64,000 nt of DNA, taken from NCBI RefSeq assembly GCF_029840635.1, contig NZ_JAOCCU010000015.1, forward strand, positions 62,001 through 126,000. Reading direction: 5' to 3'. A program made the translations under genes and the position numbers. Within the stretch, counting starts at the first letter, position 1; each line of letters opens with the position of its first letter. Of the stretch, positions 27,566 through 38,497 are shown one piece after another. Below the pieces are notes generated by a model that was not told the DNA's origin, did no database searches, and saw only the letters and a list, made by a program, of their open reading frames with translations. Origin of the DNA: Mitsuaria sp. GD03876 (GTDB taxonomy: Bacteria; Pseudomonadota; Gammaproteobacteria; Burkholderiales; Burkholderiaceae_C).

Positions 27566-28378
27566 ATGACCAAGATCGTTGTGGTGACTTCCGGCAAGGG
27601 CGGCGTGGGCAAGACCACGACCAGCGCCAGCTTCGCCACCGGCCTCGCGATGCGCGGCTACAAGACCGCGGTGATCGACTTCGACGTCGGCCTGCGCAAC
27701 CTCGACCTGATCATGGGCTGCGAGCGTCGCGTCGTGTATGACCTGATCAACGTCATCAACGACGAGGTCAAGCTGGGCCAGGCGCTGATCAAGGACAAGC
27801 AGCTGGACAAGCTGTTCATCCTGGCGGCCTCGCAGACGCGCGACAAGGACGCGCTCAAGCAGGAGGGCGTCGAGCGGGTGCTGGAGGAGCTCAAGACGAT
27901 GGAGTTCGACTACATCGTCTGCGACTCGCCGGCCGGCATCGAGACGGGCGCACTGATGGCGATGCATTACGCGGACGAAGCGCTGGTGGTGACCAACCCC
28001 GAGGTCTCGTCGGTGCGCGACAGCGATCGCATCCTGGGCATGCTCAACAGCAAGACCAAGCGGGCGATCGAGGGCAAGGAGCCGGTCAAGGAGCACCTGC
28101 TGATCACGCGCTACAACCCGAACCGGGTCGAGGGCGGGCAGATGCTGTCGCTGGAGGACATCCACGAGATCCTGCGCACGACGCTGATCGGCGTGATCCC
28201 GGAGAGCGAGAGCGTGCTGCAGGCGTCCAACCAGGGCTTGCCGGCGATCCACCTGAAGGGCACGGATGTCGCCGAGGCCTATGCCGACGTCGTGGCCCGC
28301 TTCCTGGGCGAGGACAAGCCGATGCGCTTCGTCGAGGCGGTGAAGCCGGGCTTCTTCAAGCGCCTGTTCGGTCGCTGA
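27566..28378 (+). CDS. minD: Septum-site ATPase MinD
   Basis: Membrane-cycling ATPase that carries MinC and oscillates with MinE. The 270-residue protein has the deviant Walker A motif (TSGKGGVGKTTTSASF), GLRNLDLIMGCERRVVYDL as the MinD signature, and a C-terminal amphipathic membrane-targeting helix (GFFKRLFGR). ATG 27566 is preceded by GAAGGA; the upstream in-frame ATG at 27545 lies in the ribosome-binding region. It is 50 bp after minC and 18 bp before minE. Confidence 0.98.
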   Translation: MTKIVVVTSGKGGVGKTTTSASFATGLAMRGYKTAVIDFDVGLRNLDLIMGCERRVVYDLINVINDEVKLGQALIKDKQLDKLFILAASQTRDKDALKQEGVERVLEELKTMEFDYIVCDSPAGIETGALMAMHYADEALVVTNPEVSSVRDSDRILGMLNSKTKRAIEGKEPVKEHLLITRYNPNRVEGGQMLSLEDIHEILRTTLIGVIPESESVLQASNQGLPAIHLKGTDVAEAYADVVARFLGEDKPMRFVEAVKPGFFKRLFGR

Positions 28379-28396
28379 CATCCACGGGGAGAGACC

Positions 28397-28660
28397 ATGG
28401 GATTCATGTCCTTCTTCCTGGGCGAGAAGAAAAGCACTGCCAGCGTCGCCAAGGAGCGCCTGCAACTGATCCTCGCCCACGAACGCAATGGCCGGGGCGC
28501 GAGCCCCGACTACCTGCCGCAGTTGCAGCGCGAGCTGCTGGCGGTGATCTCGAAGTACGTCGCCATCAATCCGGACGACATCAAGGTGCACATGGAGCGC
28601 CAGGACGACCTCGAGGTGCTCGAGGTGAAGATCGAGTTGCCCGAGGGTCGCAAGACCTGA
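28397..28660 (+). CDS. minE: Cell division topological specificity factor MinE
   Basis: Stimulates MinD ATPase and confines MinCD to the poles. It is 87 residues: the membrane/MinD-contact N-terminus ([20 protein letters not shown]) and the C-terminal dimerisation domain ([26 protein letters not shown]). The ribosome-binding site GGGGAGAG precedes ATG 28397. Its stop is 3 bp from that of the convergent chemoreceptor gene, so no spacer is left for a conventional terminator. Confidence 0.97.
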   Translation: MGFMSFFLGEKKSTASVAKERLQLILAHERNGRGASPDYLPQLQRELLAVISKYVAINPDDIKVHMERQDDLEVLEVKIELPEGRKT

Positions 28661-28663
28661 CCC

Positions 28664-30205
28664 TCACAGCCTGAACACGGCCACGGCCTGATTGAGCTGC
28701 GCGGCCTGTTGCTTGAGGCTTTCGGCCGCGGCGGCCGATTCCTCGACGAGCGCGGCGTTCTGCTGCGTGACCTGGTCGAGCTGGCTGATCGCGTCGCCGA
28801 TCTGGTCGATGCCTTGGCTTTGTTCGGCGCTGGCGGCGCTGATCTCGGAGATCAGGTCGGAGACCCGTTTCACCTGGTCGACGATCTGTCCCATGGTTTC
28901 GCCGGCCGATCCCGCGAGGCGGGAGCCGGTTTCGACCTTGGCGCCGCTGTCGCCGATCAGTGTCTTGATCTCCTTGGCCGCCGCCGCGCTGCGCTGAGCG
29001 AGGGCGCGGACCTCGCTGGCGACGACGGCGAAGCCGCGTCCCTGTTCGCCGGCGCGGGCGGCCTCGACGGCCGCGTTCAGCGCCAGGATGTTGGTCTGGA
29101 ACGCGATGCCGTCGATGGTGCCGATGATGTCGGTGATGCGGCGCGAGCTTTCGTCGATCTGCCGCATCACCGCGACCACTTCCTGCACCGCCTGGCCGCC
29201 TTCGGCCGCCACCGTCGACGCGGTCTGCGCGAGCTGGGTGGCGGTGCGCGCGGTCTCGGCGTTCTGCTTGACCGTCGCGGTCAGCTGTTCCATCGAGGCG
29301 GCGGTCTCCTCCAGGTTGGCGGCCTGCTGCTCGGTGCGTTGCGACAGGTCGGCGTTGCCGGTGGCGATCTCGCCGGTGCCGGTGGCGATCGAGTCGCTGC
29401 TCATCCGCACCTGGCCGACGATGCCGGTCAGGCTGTCGTTCATCCGCTTGAGCGCGCCCAGCAGCTGGCCGGTCTCGTCGCGGCTGTCGATGCGGATGTC
29501 GGAGCGCAGGTCGCCGCCGGCGACCGCCTCGGCCACGCGCACCGCCTGCGCCATCGGCTGCACGATCGCGCGGCTCAGCAGCCAGGCGGTGACGAGGCCG
29601 ACCGCCGCGATCACGATCGCGCTCAGCCCCGCCTGCCAGCGCAGCGCCGACCGCGCGTCGACCGCCGCCTGGCGCGCCGCGTCCGCGCGCTGCTCCTGCA
29701 TCGCGACGAACTGGCCGATCGCCTCGAGGTAGACCTTCACCGACGGCGCGTACTCGTTCTGCACGATGCGGCTGGTGGCGCTCCAGTCGCCGGCCGCGCC
29801 GGCCTCGCGCGCCTTCTTGCTGGCCGCCAGCAGCGTCTGCCCCAGGCCGACGATCTCCTTGAGCTTGGCCTGGTCCTCGGGCCGTTGCGCCTGCGCGGCG
29901 ATCTGCTCGCGCAGCTTGGCGACCTCGGGCGCGTCGTTGGCGATGTTGGCCTTGAACAGCTCGCCCACCGCGGGGTCGGAGCTGATCGCGCTGGCCATGC
30001 TGCGCGCCACCGCCGTCTGCGTCATGCCCTGCCATTGGACCGACTTGCGGATGATGTCCTGCGCGTCGTTGATCGCCGCGGTGGACTCGCTGGCGATCCG
30101 GTCGTTGCGCCACAGCGTGAGCGTGCCCACCACGAGCATCGCCACGATGAGCAGCACGATCGCGCCGTTGAGCTTGCTGGCCAGGGGAAGGTCGTTGAGC
30201 CGCAT
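28664..30205 (-). CDS. Methyl-accepting chemotaxis protein
   Basis: Transmembrane chemoreceptor of 513 residues. TM1 lies at ~11-31 ([20 protein letters not shown]), then a periplasmic four-helix-bundle sensor to ~190, TM2 ([20 protein letters not shown]), a HAMP domain and the coiled-coil signalling domain. The conserved tip is [20 protein letters not shown]. It ends AVFRL with no CheR-binding pentapeptide (NWETF type), so it probably relies on other receptors for adaptation. ATG 30205 has AAGGAG upstream; a far longer reading in the same frame is antisense to the acyl-CoA ligase. Confidence 0.95.
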   Translation of the reverse strand: MRLNDLPLASKLNGAIVLLIVAMLVVGTLTLWRNDRIASESTAAINDAQDIIRKSVQWQGMTQTAVARSMASAISSDPAVGELFKANIANDAPEVAKLREQIAAQAQRPEDQAKLKEIVGLGQTLLAASKKAREAGAAGDWSATSRIVQNEYAPSVKVYLEAIGQFVAMQEQRADAARQAAVDARSALRWQAGLSAIVIAAVGLVTAWLLSRAIVQPMAQAVRVAEAVAGGDLRSDIRIDSRDETGQLLGALKRMNDSLTGIVGQVRMSSDSIATGTGEIATGNADLSQRTEQQAANLEETAASMEQLTATVKQNAETARTATQLAQTASTVAAEGGQAVQEVVAVMRQIDESSRRITDIIGTIDGIAFQTNILALNAAVEAARAGEQGRGFAVVASEVRALAQRSAAAAKEIKTLIGDSGAKVETGSRLAGSAGETMGQIVDQVKRVSDLISEISAASAEQSQGIDQIGDAISQLDQVTQQNAALVEESAAAAESLKQQAAQLNQAVAVFRL

Positions 30206-30344
30206 CGGTGTCTCCTTGGTCGTGGGTTCTGGTTTTCGGAAGCCGGGAGCCGGACGCACCGATTCTGAGCAGCGCTTCGTGTCAGCGCCAAGAGAACTTC
30301 CACACGCGTCGGTCCCGTGTAATCCCCTATGCCAGAACCGCCGC

Positions 30345-30364
30345 CGCGTCACTAGGGTGACGCG
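30345..30364. promoter_or_regulatory. Perfect inverted repeat upstream of the acyl-CoA ligase
   Basis: CGCGTCAC (30345-30352), spacer TAGG, then GTGACGCG (30357-30364): an 8-bp perfect inverted repeat about 100 bp before the ligase start and 140 bp before the divergent chemoreceptor start. Size and symmetry fit a dimeric repressor site; it could instead be a small hairpin. Confidence 0.45.
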
Positions 30365-30463
30365 AGGCGTGGGGGCCGGTCGATAGACTGACCCGAAGGC
30401 CGACAACGAGCGGGTCCGGGCGCGCCGGCGCGAAGAGACCCGTCCACAACACCAGGAGACGAC

Positions 30464-32134
<1,671 letters not shown>

Positions 32135-32306
32135 GCCCGCCGCGTTCCCCGGATCCCGCGCGGTATCGAGCCCGCCGCGCCCGGTCCCTCTCCGCAGGAG
32201 TCGTCCCGCCGATTTTCTTCACCGCAGTCCTCAGCAGTCCGTCGCTTCACGCCGTACTACGTCGCTTCCGATCGCCTTGCAATCACAACCACATCAGGAG
32301 ACAAGC

Positions 32307-33578
32307 ATGAGCAAGCACAGCACGCGTCCGATTCCTTCGCTGGCCCTTCCCGTGGCCCGGTCCGTGGTGGTCGGCGCGTTCGCGCTGATGGCCGCCGCCG
32401 GCGCCCACGCGCAGAAGGGCGAGGTGGTGAAGATCGCCTGGATCGATCCGCTGTCCGGGCTGATGGCCCCGGTGGGGCAGAACCAGGTGAAGTCGTTCCA
32501 GTTCTTCGCCGAGAAGTTCAACGCGACCAATCCCGCCGGCGTGAAGTTCGAGATCATCCCGATCGACAACAAGCTCAGCCCGGCCGAGTCGCTCAACGCG
32601 CTGAAGTCGGCGATCGACCAGGGCGTGCGCTACGTGACGCAGGGCAACGGCTCGGGCGCCGCGCTGGCCATCATCGACGCGGTCAACAAGCACAACGAGC
32701 GCAACCCCGGCAAGGAGGTGCTGTACCTCAACCACTCGGCGGTGGATCCCGACCTGACCAACAGCAAGTGCAGCTACTGGCACTTCCGCTTCGACGCCGA
32801 CACGTCGATGAAGATGGAGGCGATCACGACCTTCCTGAAGGACCAGCCCGACGTCAAGAAGGTCTACCTGCTCAACCAGAACTACGCGCACGGCCACCAG
32901 GTCGCCAAGTACGCCAAGGAGATGCTGGGCAAGAAGCGGCCCGACATCCAGGTCGTCGGCGAGGACCTGCATCCGCTGGCCCAGGTGCGCGACTTCGCGC
33001 CCTACGTCGCCAAGATCAAGGCCAGCGGCGCCGACACGGTGATCACCGGCAACTGGGGCTCGGACCTGGCGCTGCTGGTCAAGGCCGCGGCCGAGGCCGG
33101 CTTCAACGGCAAGTTCTACACCTACTACGCCGGCGTCACCGGCACGCCGACGGCCATCGGCGCCGCGGGCGCCGGCCGGGTCTACCAGGCGGCCTACAAC
33201 TACAACAACATGGGCGGCCAGATGGACCAGTGGGCCAACGAGTTCAAGGCCAAGTTCAACGACGACTTCTACACCGGCAGCGTCATCCACATCTACTCGG
33301 CGCTGGGCGCGGCGATGGCCAAGGCCAAGAGCACCGACCCGCTGAAGGTGGCCGCCGCGCTGGAGGGCCTGAAGTTCAAGAGCTTCAACGGCGACGTCGA
33401 GATGCGCAAGACCGACCACCAGCTGCAGCAGCCGATCTTCATCTCGCGCTGGGAGAAGGTCGACGCCAAGCATCCGTACAACGTCGAGAACACCGGCTTC
33501 AACTTCGCGATGGTGAAGACCTACGACGCCTACGTGGCCAGCACGCCCACGAGCTGCCAGATGAAGCGCCCGGGCTGA
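32307..33578 (+). CDS. Branched-chain amino acid-type ABC transporter substrate-binding protein
   Basis: Periplasmic type I solute-binding protein (Peripla_BP_6), 423 residues. The signal peptide has hydrophobic SVVVGAFALMAAAG and a cleavage site after AHA-QKG. The mature protein starts VVKIAWIDPLSGLMAPVGQN, the LivJ-family fingerprint. ATG 32307 with CAGGAG is preferred over ATG 32277. It is followed at 28 bp by its permease genes. Beside an acyl-CoA ligase, the ligand could be an organic or aromatic acid rather than leucine; the sequence cannot decide. Confidence 0.93.
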   Translation: MSKHSTRPIPSLALPVARSVVVGAFALMAAAGAHAQKGEVVKIAWIDPLSGLMAPVGQNQVKSFQFFAEKFNATNPAGVKFEIIPIDNKLSPAESLNALKSAIDQGVRYVTQGNGSGAALAIIDAVNKHNERNPGKEVLYLNHSAVDPDLTNSKCSYWHFRFDADTSMKMEAITTFLKDQPDVKKVYLLNQNYAHGHQVAKYAKEMLGKKRPDIQVVGEDLHPLAQVRDFAPYVAKIKASGADTVITGNWGSDLALLVKAAAEAGFNGKFYTYYAGVTGTPTAIGAAGAGRVYQAAYNYNNMGGQMDQWANEFKAKFNDDFYTGSVIHIYSALGAAMAKAKSTDPLKVAAALEGLKFKSFNGDVEMRKTDHQLQQPIFISRWEKVDAKHPYNVENTGFNFAMVKTYDAYVASTPTSCQMKRPG

Positions 33579-33606
33579 CCGTCTCCGACAACGCGAGCGA
33601 CACGAC

Positions 33607-34608
33607 GTGGAACAGATCCTGATCAACCTGCTGAACGGCCTGTCCTCCGGGCTGCTGCTGTTCATGCTGAGCTCCGGCCTCACGCTGATCTTCAGCATGA
33701 TGGGCGTGCTGAACTTCGCGCATGCGAGCTTCTACATGCTGGGCGCCTATGTCGCCTACACGATCGCCGGATGGATCGGGTTCTGGCCCGCGTTGTTCCT
33801 CGCGCCGCTGGTGGTGGGCGGCCTCGGGGCCGTGTTCGAGCGGGGCGCGCTGCGGCGCGTCCACAAGTTCGGCCATGTCCCCGAGCTGCTGATCACCTTC
33901 GGCCTGTCCTACGTCGTGCTGGAGCTGGTCCAGCTGGTCTGGGGCCGCACGGCGGTGCCGTTCCCGCCGCCGGCGGCGCTGCAGGGCGCGGCCTTCACGC
34001 TGGTGCACGCGCCCGACCAGGCGCTGAGCCTGGTCTGGGGCGAGGCCCCGGCCGCGCTGTGCGCCGCGGCCAGCTGCTCCAAGTTCCCGCTGACCCGCGC
34101 CTTCATGATGCTGGTGGCGCTGTTCATGCTGCTGTCGCTGTGGCTGCTGCTGACGCGCACCCGCATCGGGCTGGTGATCCAGGCCGCGCTGACCCATCCG
34201 GAGATGGTGGAGGCGCTGGGCCACAACGTGCCGCGCGTGTTCATGCTGGTGTTCGGCAGCGGCTGCGCGCTGGCGGCGCTGGCCGGCGTGATCGGCGGCA
34301 TCACCTTCGTCACCGAGCCCGCGATGGCGGTGATCGTCGGCTCGATCATCTTCGTGGTGGTCGTGGTCGGCGGCATCGGCTCGCTGGCCGGCGCCTTCGT
34401 CGCCTCGATCGTCATCGGGCTGCTGCAGACGCTGCCGCTGACCGTGGACGTGTCGCTGGCGCAGGCGTTCCAGCTCGGCCCCGACACCTTCGGCTACCCG
34501 CTGCTCAAGCTCACGCTGGCGCAGGTCGCGCCGATCCTGCCTTACCTGCTGATGGTCCTGATCCTGATCTTCCGGCCCAAGGGCCTGCTCGGCACGCGGG
34601 AGGGCTGA
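33607..34608 (+). CDS. livH: LivH-type ABC permease
   Basis: Inner-membrane permease of the HAAT family, 333 residues, with about eight membrane segments. N-terminal LINLLNGLSSGLLLFMLSSG and the motif LNFAHASFYMLGAYVAY are typical of LivH. An insert around residues 120-165 (EAPAALCAAASCSKFPLTRA) lengthens a periplasmic loop compared with E. coli LivH (308). The start codon is GTG 33607, without a clear ribosome-binding site. Four bases separate its stop from livM. Confidence 0.94.
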   Translation: MEQILINLLNGLSSGLLLFMLSSGLTLIFSMMGVLNFAHASFYMLGAYVAYTIAGWIGFWPALFLAPLVVGGLGAVFERGALRRVHKFGHVPELLITFGLSYVVLELVQLVWGRTAVPFPPPAALQGAAFTLVHAPDQALSLVWGEAPAALCAAASCSKFPLTRAFMMLVALFMLLSLWLLLTRTRIGLVIQAALTHPEMVEALGHNVPRVFMLVFGSGCALAALAGVIGGITFVTEPAMAVIVGSIIFVVVVVGGIGSLAGAFVASIVIGLLQTLPLTVDVSLAQAFQLGPDTFGYPLLKLTLAQVAPILPYLLMVLILIFRPKGLLGTREG

Positions 34609-34611
34609 CCG

Positions 34612-35991
34612 ATGTCCGCCGTCATGCCGTCCTCGAGCACCTCCTCCACCGCCGCCACGCCGGCGGCCGCGTCGGCCGGCGAGCGCCCCGGCCGCGCGAA
34701 GCGGGGCGAGACCTACCACTTCAAGCCGCACAACGTCGGCCGCTGGCTGATCTGGAGCCTGTACGCGATCGCGCTGATCGTCGCGCCGCTGATGTGGACC
34801 AGCAGCCTGGCGCAGACGATGCTGTCGCAGATGGGGATCGCGATCATCGCGTGCCTGTCCTACAACCTGCTGCTGGGGCAGGGCGGCATGCTCAGCTTCG
34901 GCCACGCGGTCTACAGCGGGCTGGGCGCCTACCTCGCGATCCACACGCTCAACACCGTCGGCGCCGGCCAGCTCGCGCTGCCGGTCAGCCTGGTGCCGAT
35001 CGTCGGCGGCTTCGCGGGGCTGGGCTTCGCGGCGCTGTTCGGCTACGTCTCGACCAAGAAATCCGGCACCCCGTTCGCGATGATCACGCTGGGCCTGGGC
35101 GAGCTGATCTGGTCGATGTCGCTGATGCTGCCGGAGTTCTTCGGCGGCGAGGGCGGCATCTCCTCCAACCGCGTCGTCGGCAAGGCGGTCTGGGGCATCA
35201 GCTTCGGGCCGCAGATCCAGGTCTATTACCTGATCGCCGTCTACTGCTTCGTCTGCACGGCGCTGCTGTACGCGTTCACGCGCACGCCGCTGGGCCGCAT
35301 GCTCAACGCGGTGCGCGACAACCCCGAGCGCGTCGAATTCATCGGCTACGACACGCAGTGGGTGCGCTTCCTCGCGTTCCTGATCGCGGGCTTCTTCGCC
35401 GGCGTGTCGGGCGGGCTGTCGGCGCTGAACTTCGAGATCGTCACCGCGGAGGTCGTCGGCGCGGCGCGCTCCGGCGCCTACCTGCTGTTCACCTTCCTGG
35501 GCGGCGCGACCTTCTTCTTCGGGCCCATCATCGGCGCGGTGCTGATGGTGGTCGCGCTGGTGCTGCTGTCGGAGCTGACCAAGGCCTGGCTGCTCTACCT
35601 GGGCCTGGTGTTCCTGTTCATGGTGATGTACGCGCCGGGCGGCATCGCCTCGCTGATCATGATGAACCTGCGGCTGGCGGCCTTCGGCAAGTTGCGCGCG
35701 CTGTGGCCGTCCTACCTGGGCCTGGCCGGCGCGGCGGTGACGATGCTGCTGGGCGGCTCGGCGATGGTGGAGATGCTCTACCACCTGCAGCTCAACGAGG
35801 CCCTCGGTCCGAAGATGAGTTACCTCGGCCTGGCGTTGAACGCCAGGAGCGTCGAGTCCTGGTTCGGCGCCGGCTTCGTGCTGCTGACCGGGCTGGGCCT
35901 GTTCGAGCTGCTGCGCCGCCAGTTCCGCGCCGAGTGGGACAAGGCGCAGGAGGAGATCGAGAAGGAGATCAAGCGGAGGGAGAGCCTGTGA
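34612..35991 (+). CDS. livM: LivM-type ABC permease
   Basis: Second permease of the importer, 459 residues, longer than most LivM proteins. A ~55-residue polar, Ala/Ser-rich N-terminal extension precedes the first membrane helix. The core carries NLLLGQGGMLSFGHAVYSGL and the coupling region TPLGRMLNAVRDNPERVEFI. The C-terminus adds an extra loop, a last hydrophobic helix (VLLTGLGLFELLRRQ) and a charged coil (EEIEKEIKRRE). Its stop overlaps the GTG of livG (GTGA). Confidence 0.94.
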   Translation: MSAVMPSSSTSSTAATPAAASAGERPGRAKRGETYHFKPHNVGRWLIWSLYAIALIVAPLMWTSSLAQTMLSQMGIAIIACLSYNLLLGQGGMLSFGHAVYSGLGAYLAIHTLNTVGAGQLALPVSLVPIVGGFAGLGFAALFGYVSTKKSGTPFAMITLGLGELIWSMSLMLPEFFGGEGGISSNRVVGKAVWGISFGPQIQVYYLIAVYCFVCTALLYAFTRTPLGRMLNAVRDNPERVEFIGYDTQWVRFLAFLIAGFFAGVSGGLSALNFEIVTAEVVGAARSGAYLLFTFLGGATFFFGPIIGAVLMVVALVLLSELTKAWLLYLGLVFLFMVMYAPGGIASLIMMNLRLAAFGKLRALWPSYLGLAGAAVTMLLGGSAMVEMLYHLQLNEALGPKMSYLGLALNARSVESWFGAGFVLLTGLGLFELLRRQFRAEWDKAQEEIEKEIKRRESL

Positions 35992-36779
35992 GCGCCGCCA
36001 ACACCCCGTACGCGCTGGAGCTCAAGGCCGTGCGCAAGAGCTTCGGCAAGAGCGAGATCATCCGCGGCGCGGAGCTCGCGGTGAAACCCGGCGAGCGCGT
36101 GGCGATCATCGGCCCGAACGGCGCCGGCAAGTCCACGCTGTTCAACCTGATCAGCGGCCGCTTCGCGCCCACCAGCGGCGAGATCCGGCTCTTCGGCGAG
36201 CGCATCGACCAGCTGCCGCCCTACAAGATCAACCGCCGCGGCCTGTCGCGCAGCTTCCAGGTGTCCAACCTGTTCACGCGGCTGTCGGTGTTCGAGAACA
36301 TCCGCTGCGCGCTGCTGTGGTCGATGGGCCAGAAGTACGCGTTCTGGAAGTTCCTCGCCGGCATGGACGAGGTCAACGACCGGGTCGAGGAGCTGCTGGA
36401 GATGATCCACCTGGACAAGAAGCGCGACGTGCCGGCGGTCAACCTGACCTACGCCGAGGCCCGCGCGCTGGAGATCGGCATCACGATCGCCGGCGGCTCG
36501 CAGGTGATCCTGCTGGACGAACCGACGGCAGGCATGAGCAAGAGCGAGACCAGGCGCTTCATCCAGCTGATCCGCCAGGTCACCGAGGGCCGCACGCTGC
36601 TGACGGTGGAGCACGACATGGGGGTCGTCTTCGGCCTGGCCGACAAGATCGCGGTGCTGGTCTACGGCGAGGTGATCGCCTTCGACACGCCCGACGCGGT
36701 GCGCGCCAACACGCGGGTGCAGGAGGCCTACCTCGGCTCGGTGCTGGCCGAGTCTCAGGCCGCGGGAGCGCACGCATGA
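35988..36779 (+). CDS. livG: LivG-type ABC transporter ATP-binding protein
   Basis: Cytoplasmic ATPase of the importer, 263 residues. Walker A is GPNGAGKST, the Q-loop region is SFQVSNLFTRLS, Walker B is VILLDEPTAGM and the H-loop is VEHDMGVVF. The LSGGQ-like signature is altered to NLTYAEARALEIG; this drift is seen in some LivG homologues. GTG 35988 overlaps the livM stop by four bases. Its own stop overlaps livF (ATGA). Confidence 0.94.
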   Translation: MSAANTPYALELKAVRKSFGKSEIIRGAELAVKPGERVAIIGPNGAGKSTLFNLISGRFAPTSGEIRLFGERIDQLPPYKINRRGLSRSFQVSNLFTRLSVFENIRCALLWSMGQKYAFWKFLAGMDEVNDRVEELLEMIHLDKKRDVPAVNLTYAEARALEIGITIAGGSQVILLDEPTAGMSKSETRRFIQLIRQVTEGRTLLTVEHDMGVVFGLADKIAVLVYGEVIAFDTPDAVRANTRVQEAYLGSVLAESQAAGAHA

Positions 36780-37555
36780 GCGCCGCCCTGCACGACAGCA
36801 ACGTCGGCGCGATGCGCGCCGCGGCGGCGGGCGCCACGGCGGCCGGCACGCGGGCGCTGGCGCTGGACAACGTCCATGCCTTCTACGGCAAGAGCCATGT
36901 GCTGCACGGCGTGTCGATGACGGTGCGGCCCGGCGAGATCGTCAGCCTGCTGGGCCGCAACGGCTCGGGGCGCTCGACGACGGTGAAGACGATCATGGGG
37001 CAAGTCGACGGCACGGGCTCGATCGCCTGGGGCGGCGAGGAGCTGCTGGGCCGAAAGGCCTACGAGATCGCGCACCGCGGCATCGGCTACGTGCCGGAGA
37101 ACCGCGACATCTTCCCCAAGCTCACGGTGCACCAGAACCTGATGCTCGGGGAGAAGGGCGGCCGCCGCGGAGCCAAGCCGCGCTGGAGCTTCGACGACAT
37201 GTACGCGATGTTCCCGCGCCTGAAGGAGCGCCAGCACACCGAGGCCGGCGTGCTCTCCGGCGGCGAGCAGCAGATGCTGACGCTGTGCCGCACGCTGATG
37301 GGCGACCCGGACCTGATCATGATCGACGAGCCGACGGAAGGGCTGGCGCCCAAGATCGTCGAGCTGGTGGCGGAGTACCTCAAGGAGCTCAAGCGGCGCG
37401 GCGTGTCGGTGCTGCTGGTGGAGCAGAAGCTGGCGATCGCGCTGGAGATCAGCGAGCGCTGCTACGTGATGGGCCATGGCCGCATCGTGTTCGAGGGCAC
37501 GCCTGCCGAGCTGCGCGCCAACGCCTACGTGCGCAAGGAGTGGCTGGAGGTCTGA
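36776..37555 (+). CDS. livF: LivF-type ABC transporter ATP-binding protein (Arg in Walker A)
   Basis: Second ATPase of the importer, 259 residues. A ~25-residue Ala-rich N-terminal tail precedes the domain. The P-loop reads GRNGSGRSTT, so the Walker A lysine is replaced by arginine (codon CGC). The signature is VLSGGEQQMLTLCR, Walker B is LIMIDEPTEGLAP, and the H-loop position carries Gln (VEQKLAIAL), as in many LivF proteins. From memory, the GRSTT form occurs in other Burkholderiales LivF proteins, which argues against an inactive pseudogene. It overlaps livG by four bases. Confidence 0.93.
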   Translation: MSAALHDSNVGAMRAAAAGATAAGTRALALDNVHAFYGKSHVLHGVSMTVRPGEIVSLLGRNGSGRSTTVKTIMGQVDGTGSIAWGGEELLGRKAYEIAHRGIGYVPENRDIFPKLTVHQNLMLGEKGGRRGAKPRWSFDDMYAMFPRLKERQHTEAGVLSGGEQQMLTLCRTLMGDPDLIMIDEPTEGLAPKIVELVAEYLKELKRRGVSVLLVEQKLAIALEISERCYVMGHGRIVFEGTPAELRANAYVRKEWLEV

Positions 37556-37588
37556 GGCAGGTCCCGGCGGGCCACCGCGCCCCGTCGG

Positions 37589-37609
37589 GATGTCGGCATT
37601 CCCGACATC
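37589..37609 (+). terminator. Hairpin after the liv operon
   Basis: GATGTCGG (37589-37596) and CCGACATC (37602-37609) make an 8-bp stem with a 5-nt loop, 33 bp after the livF stop. There is no T-run, so termination would need Rho or be partial. Confidence 0.4.
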
Positions 37610-37736
37610 GCCTCCCCCCACGTTCGAAGGCCCCCCGCCGCGTGCCGGCGTCCCCTGATCCGGGTGGCCCATCCCGCGACAAGCGGGGGGTGGCGGACTA
37701 CATTGGCCGCCAGGACAGAAGAACAGGGAGCCGCCC

Positions 37737-38255
37737 ATGAATTCGGTGCAGCCTTGGATGGTCGTCGCGGGGTCGCTGGCTGGATTGGCGGTGGGTGGGG
37801 CGGTCGCCAGCGGATGGTGGTGGGCCAAGCTCAAGCGGGCTCGGCGCCTGATCGACCGCATCGAATCGTCGCGCCAGCTGCTCAACGAGCAGACCACGCA
37901 GGCCCGGCGCCAGATCGAGCGCATGCAGATGGAGCTCGGCGAGCTGCGCCTGATCGCCGAGCGCATGCGCCGCAAGGCGGCGCTCGCGGCCGTGCCGCAT
38001 GACTCGCAGCAGGACGCGGCCGAGTCGATCCTGCCGCTGGACTCCGTCTCGCCCGTGAGCGCGCCCTCGCCGCTGTCGAGCTTCCGTCCGATCGAGAAAC
38101 CCCGCGCGCCCGAGCCGCCGGTCGACCTGGCCGCGCAGCGCGCCGAACGCGCCCGCGAACGCGCCGCCGAGGGCGGCTTCGCCCGCACCGAGATCCAGGA
38201 TTCGGACGCCGCGCCGCGCGGCTTCGCGCCGACGCAGCTCGACAAGCCGTTCTGA
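37737..38255 (+). CDS. Hypothetical membrane-anchored coiled-coil protein
   Basis: A 172-residue protein not recognised as a known family. An N-terminal hydrophobic segment (VVAGSLAGLAVGGAVASGW, residues ~9-27) could anchor it in the inner membrane. A charged coiled coil follows (residues ~33-85: KLKRARRLIDRIESSRQLLN, then RQIERMQMELGELRLIAERM). The C-terminal half is Pro/Ala/Arg-rich and likely disordered, ending in GFAPTQLDKPF. It stands alone between the liv operon and the beta-oxidation operon, with more than 180 bp on each side. Confidence 0.7.
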   Translation: MNSVQPWMVVAGSLAGLAVGGAVASGWWWAKLKRARRLIDRIESSRQLLNEQTTQARRQIERMQMELGELRLIAERMRRKAALAAVPHDSQQDAAESILPLDSVSPVSAPSPLSSFRPIEKPRAPEPPVDLAAQRAERARERAAEGGFARTEIQDSDAAPRGFAPTQLDKPF

Positions 38256-38340
38256 CCACCCCGGCCGGCGCGGGAGCGCCGGTCCGGCCGCGTCGCGGCC
38301 CCTGTCGGTCCCGACCAGCCTGATCGACCCGGCCGTCCAG

Positions 38341-38403
38341 GTCGCCCTGGCCGCCCTGGCCGCCCTGATCGCCCTGGTCGCCCTGGTCGCCCTGGTCGCC
38401 CCG
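38341..38403. repeat. 9-bp tandem repeat (GTCGCCCTG)
   Basis: Seven 9-bp units with few substitutions (GTCGCCCTG, GCCGCCCTG twice, ATCGCCCTG, GTCGCCCTG twice, GTCGCCCCG). The array lies 86 bp after the hypothetical gene and 83 bp before the palindrome in the next promoter region. All frames across it give simple repeats, but none belongs to a supportable gene. Confidence 0.85.
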
Positions 38404-38485
38404 GCCGTCGGGGCTTCCCCCGATGCCGCGCCGAACTGCTTGTCACAGCAGAGACAAGCGTCTCGCACCCGGGCTGCCTAGAATC

Positions 38486-38497
38486 GAACGATCGTTC
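38486..38497. promoter_or_regulatory. Palindromic operator candidate for the beta-oxidation operon
   Basis: GAACGATCGTTC is a perfect 12-bp palindrome 70 bp upstream of the FadJ-type gene, the first gene of the operon. Its form fits TetR-family regulators of fatty-acid use in betaproteobacteria (named FadP in comparative studies, from memory). A related site with the same right flank (TCGTTCTTTTC) lies at 46184. Confidence 0.55.
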
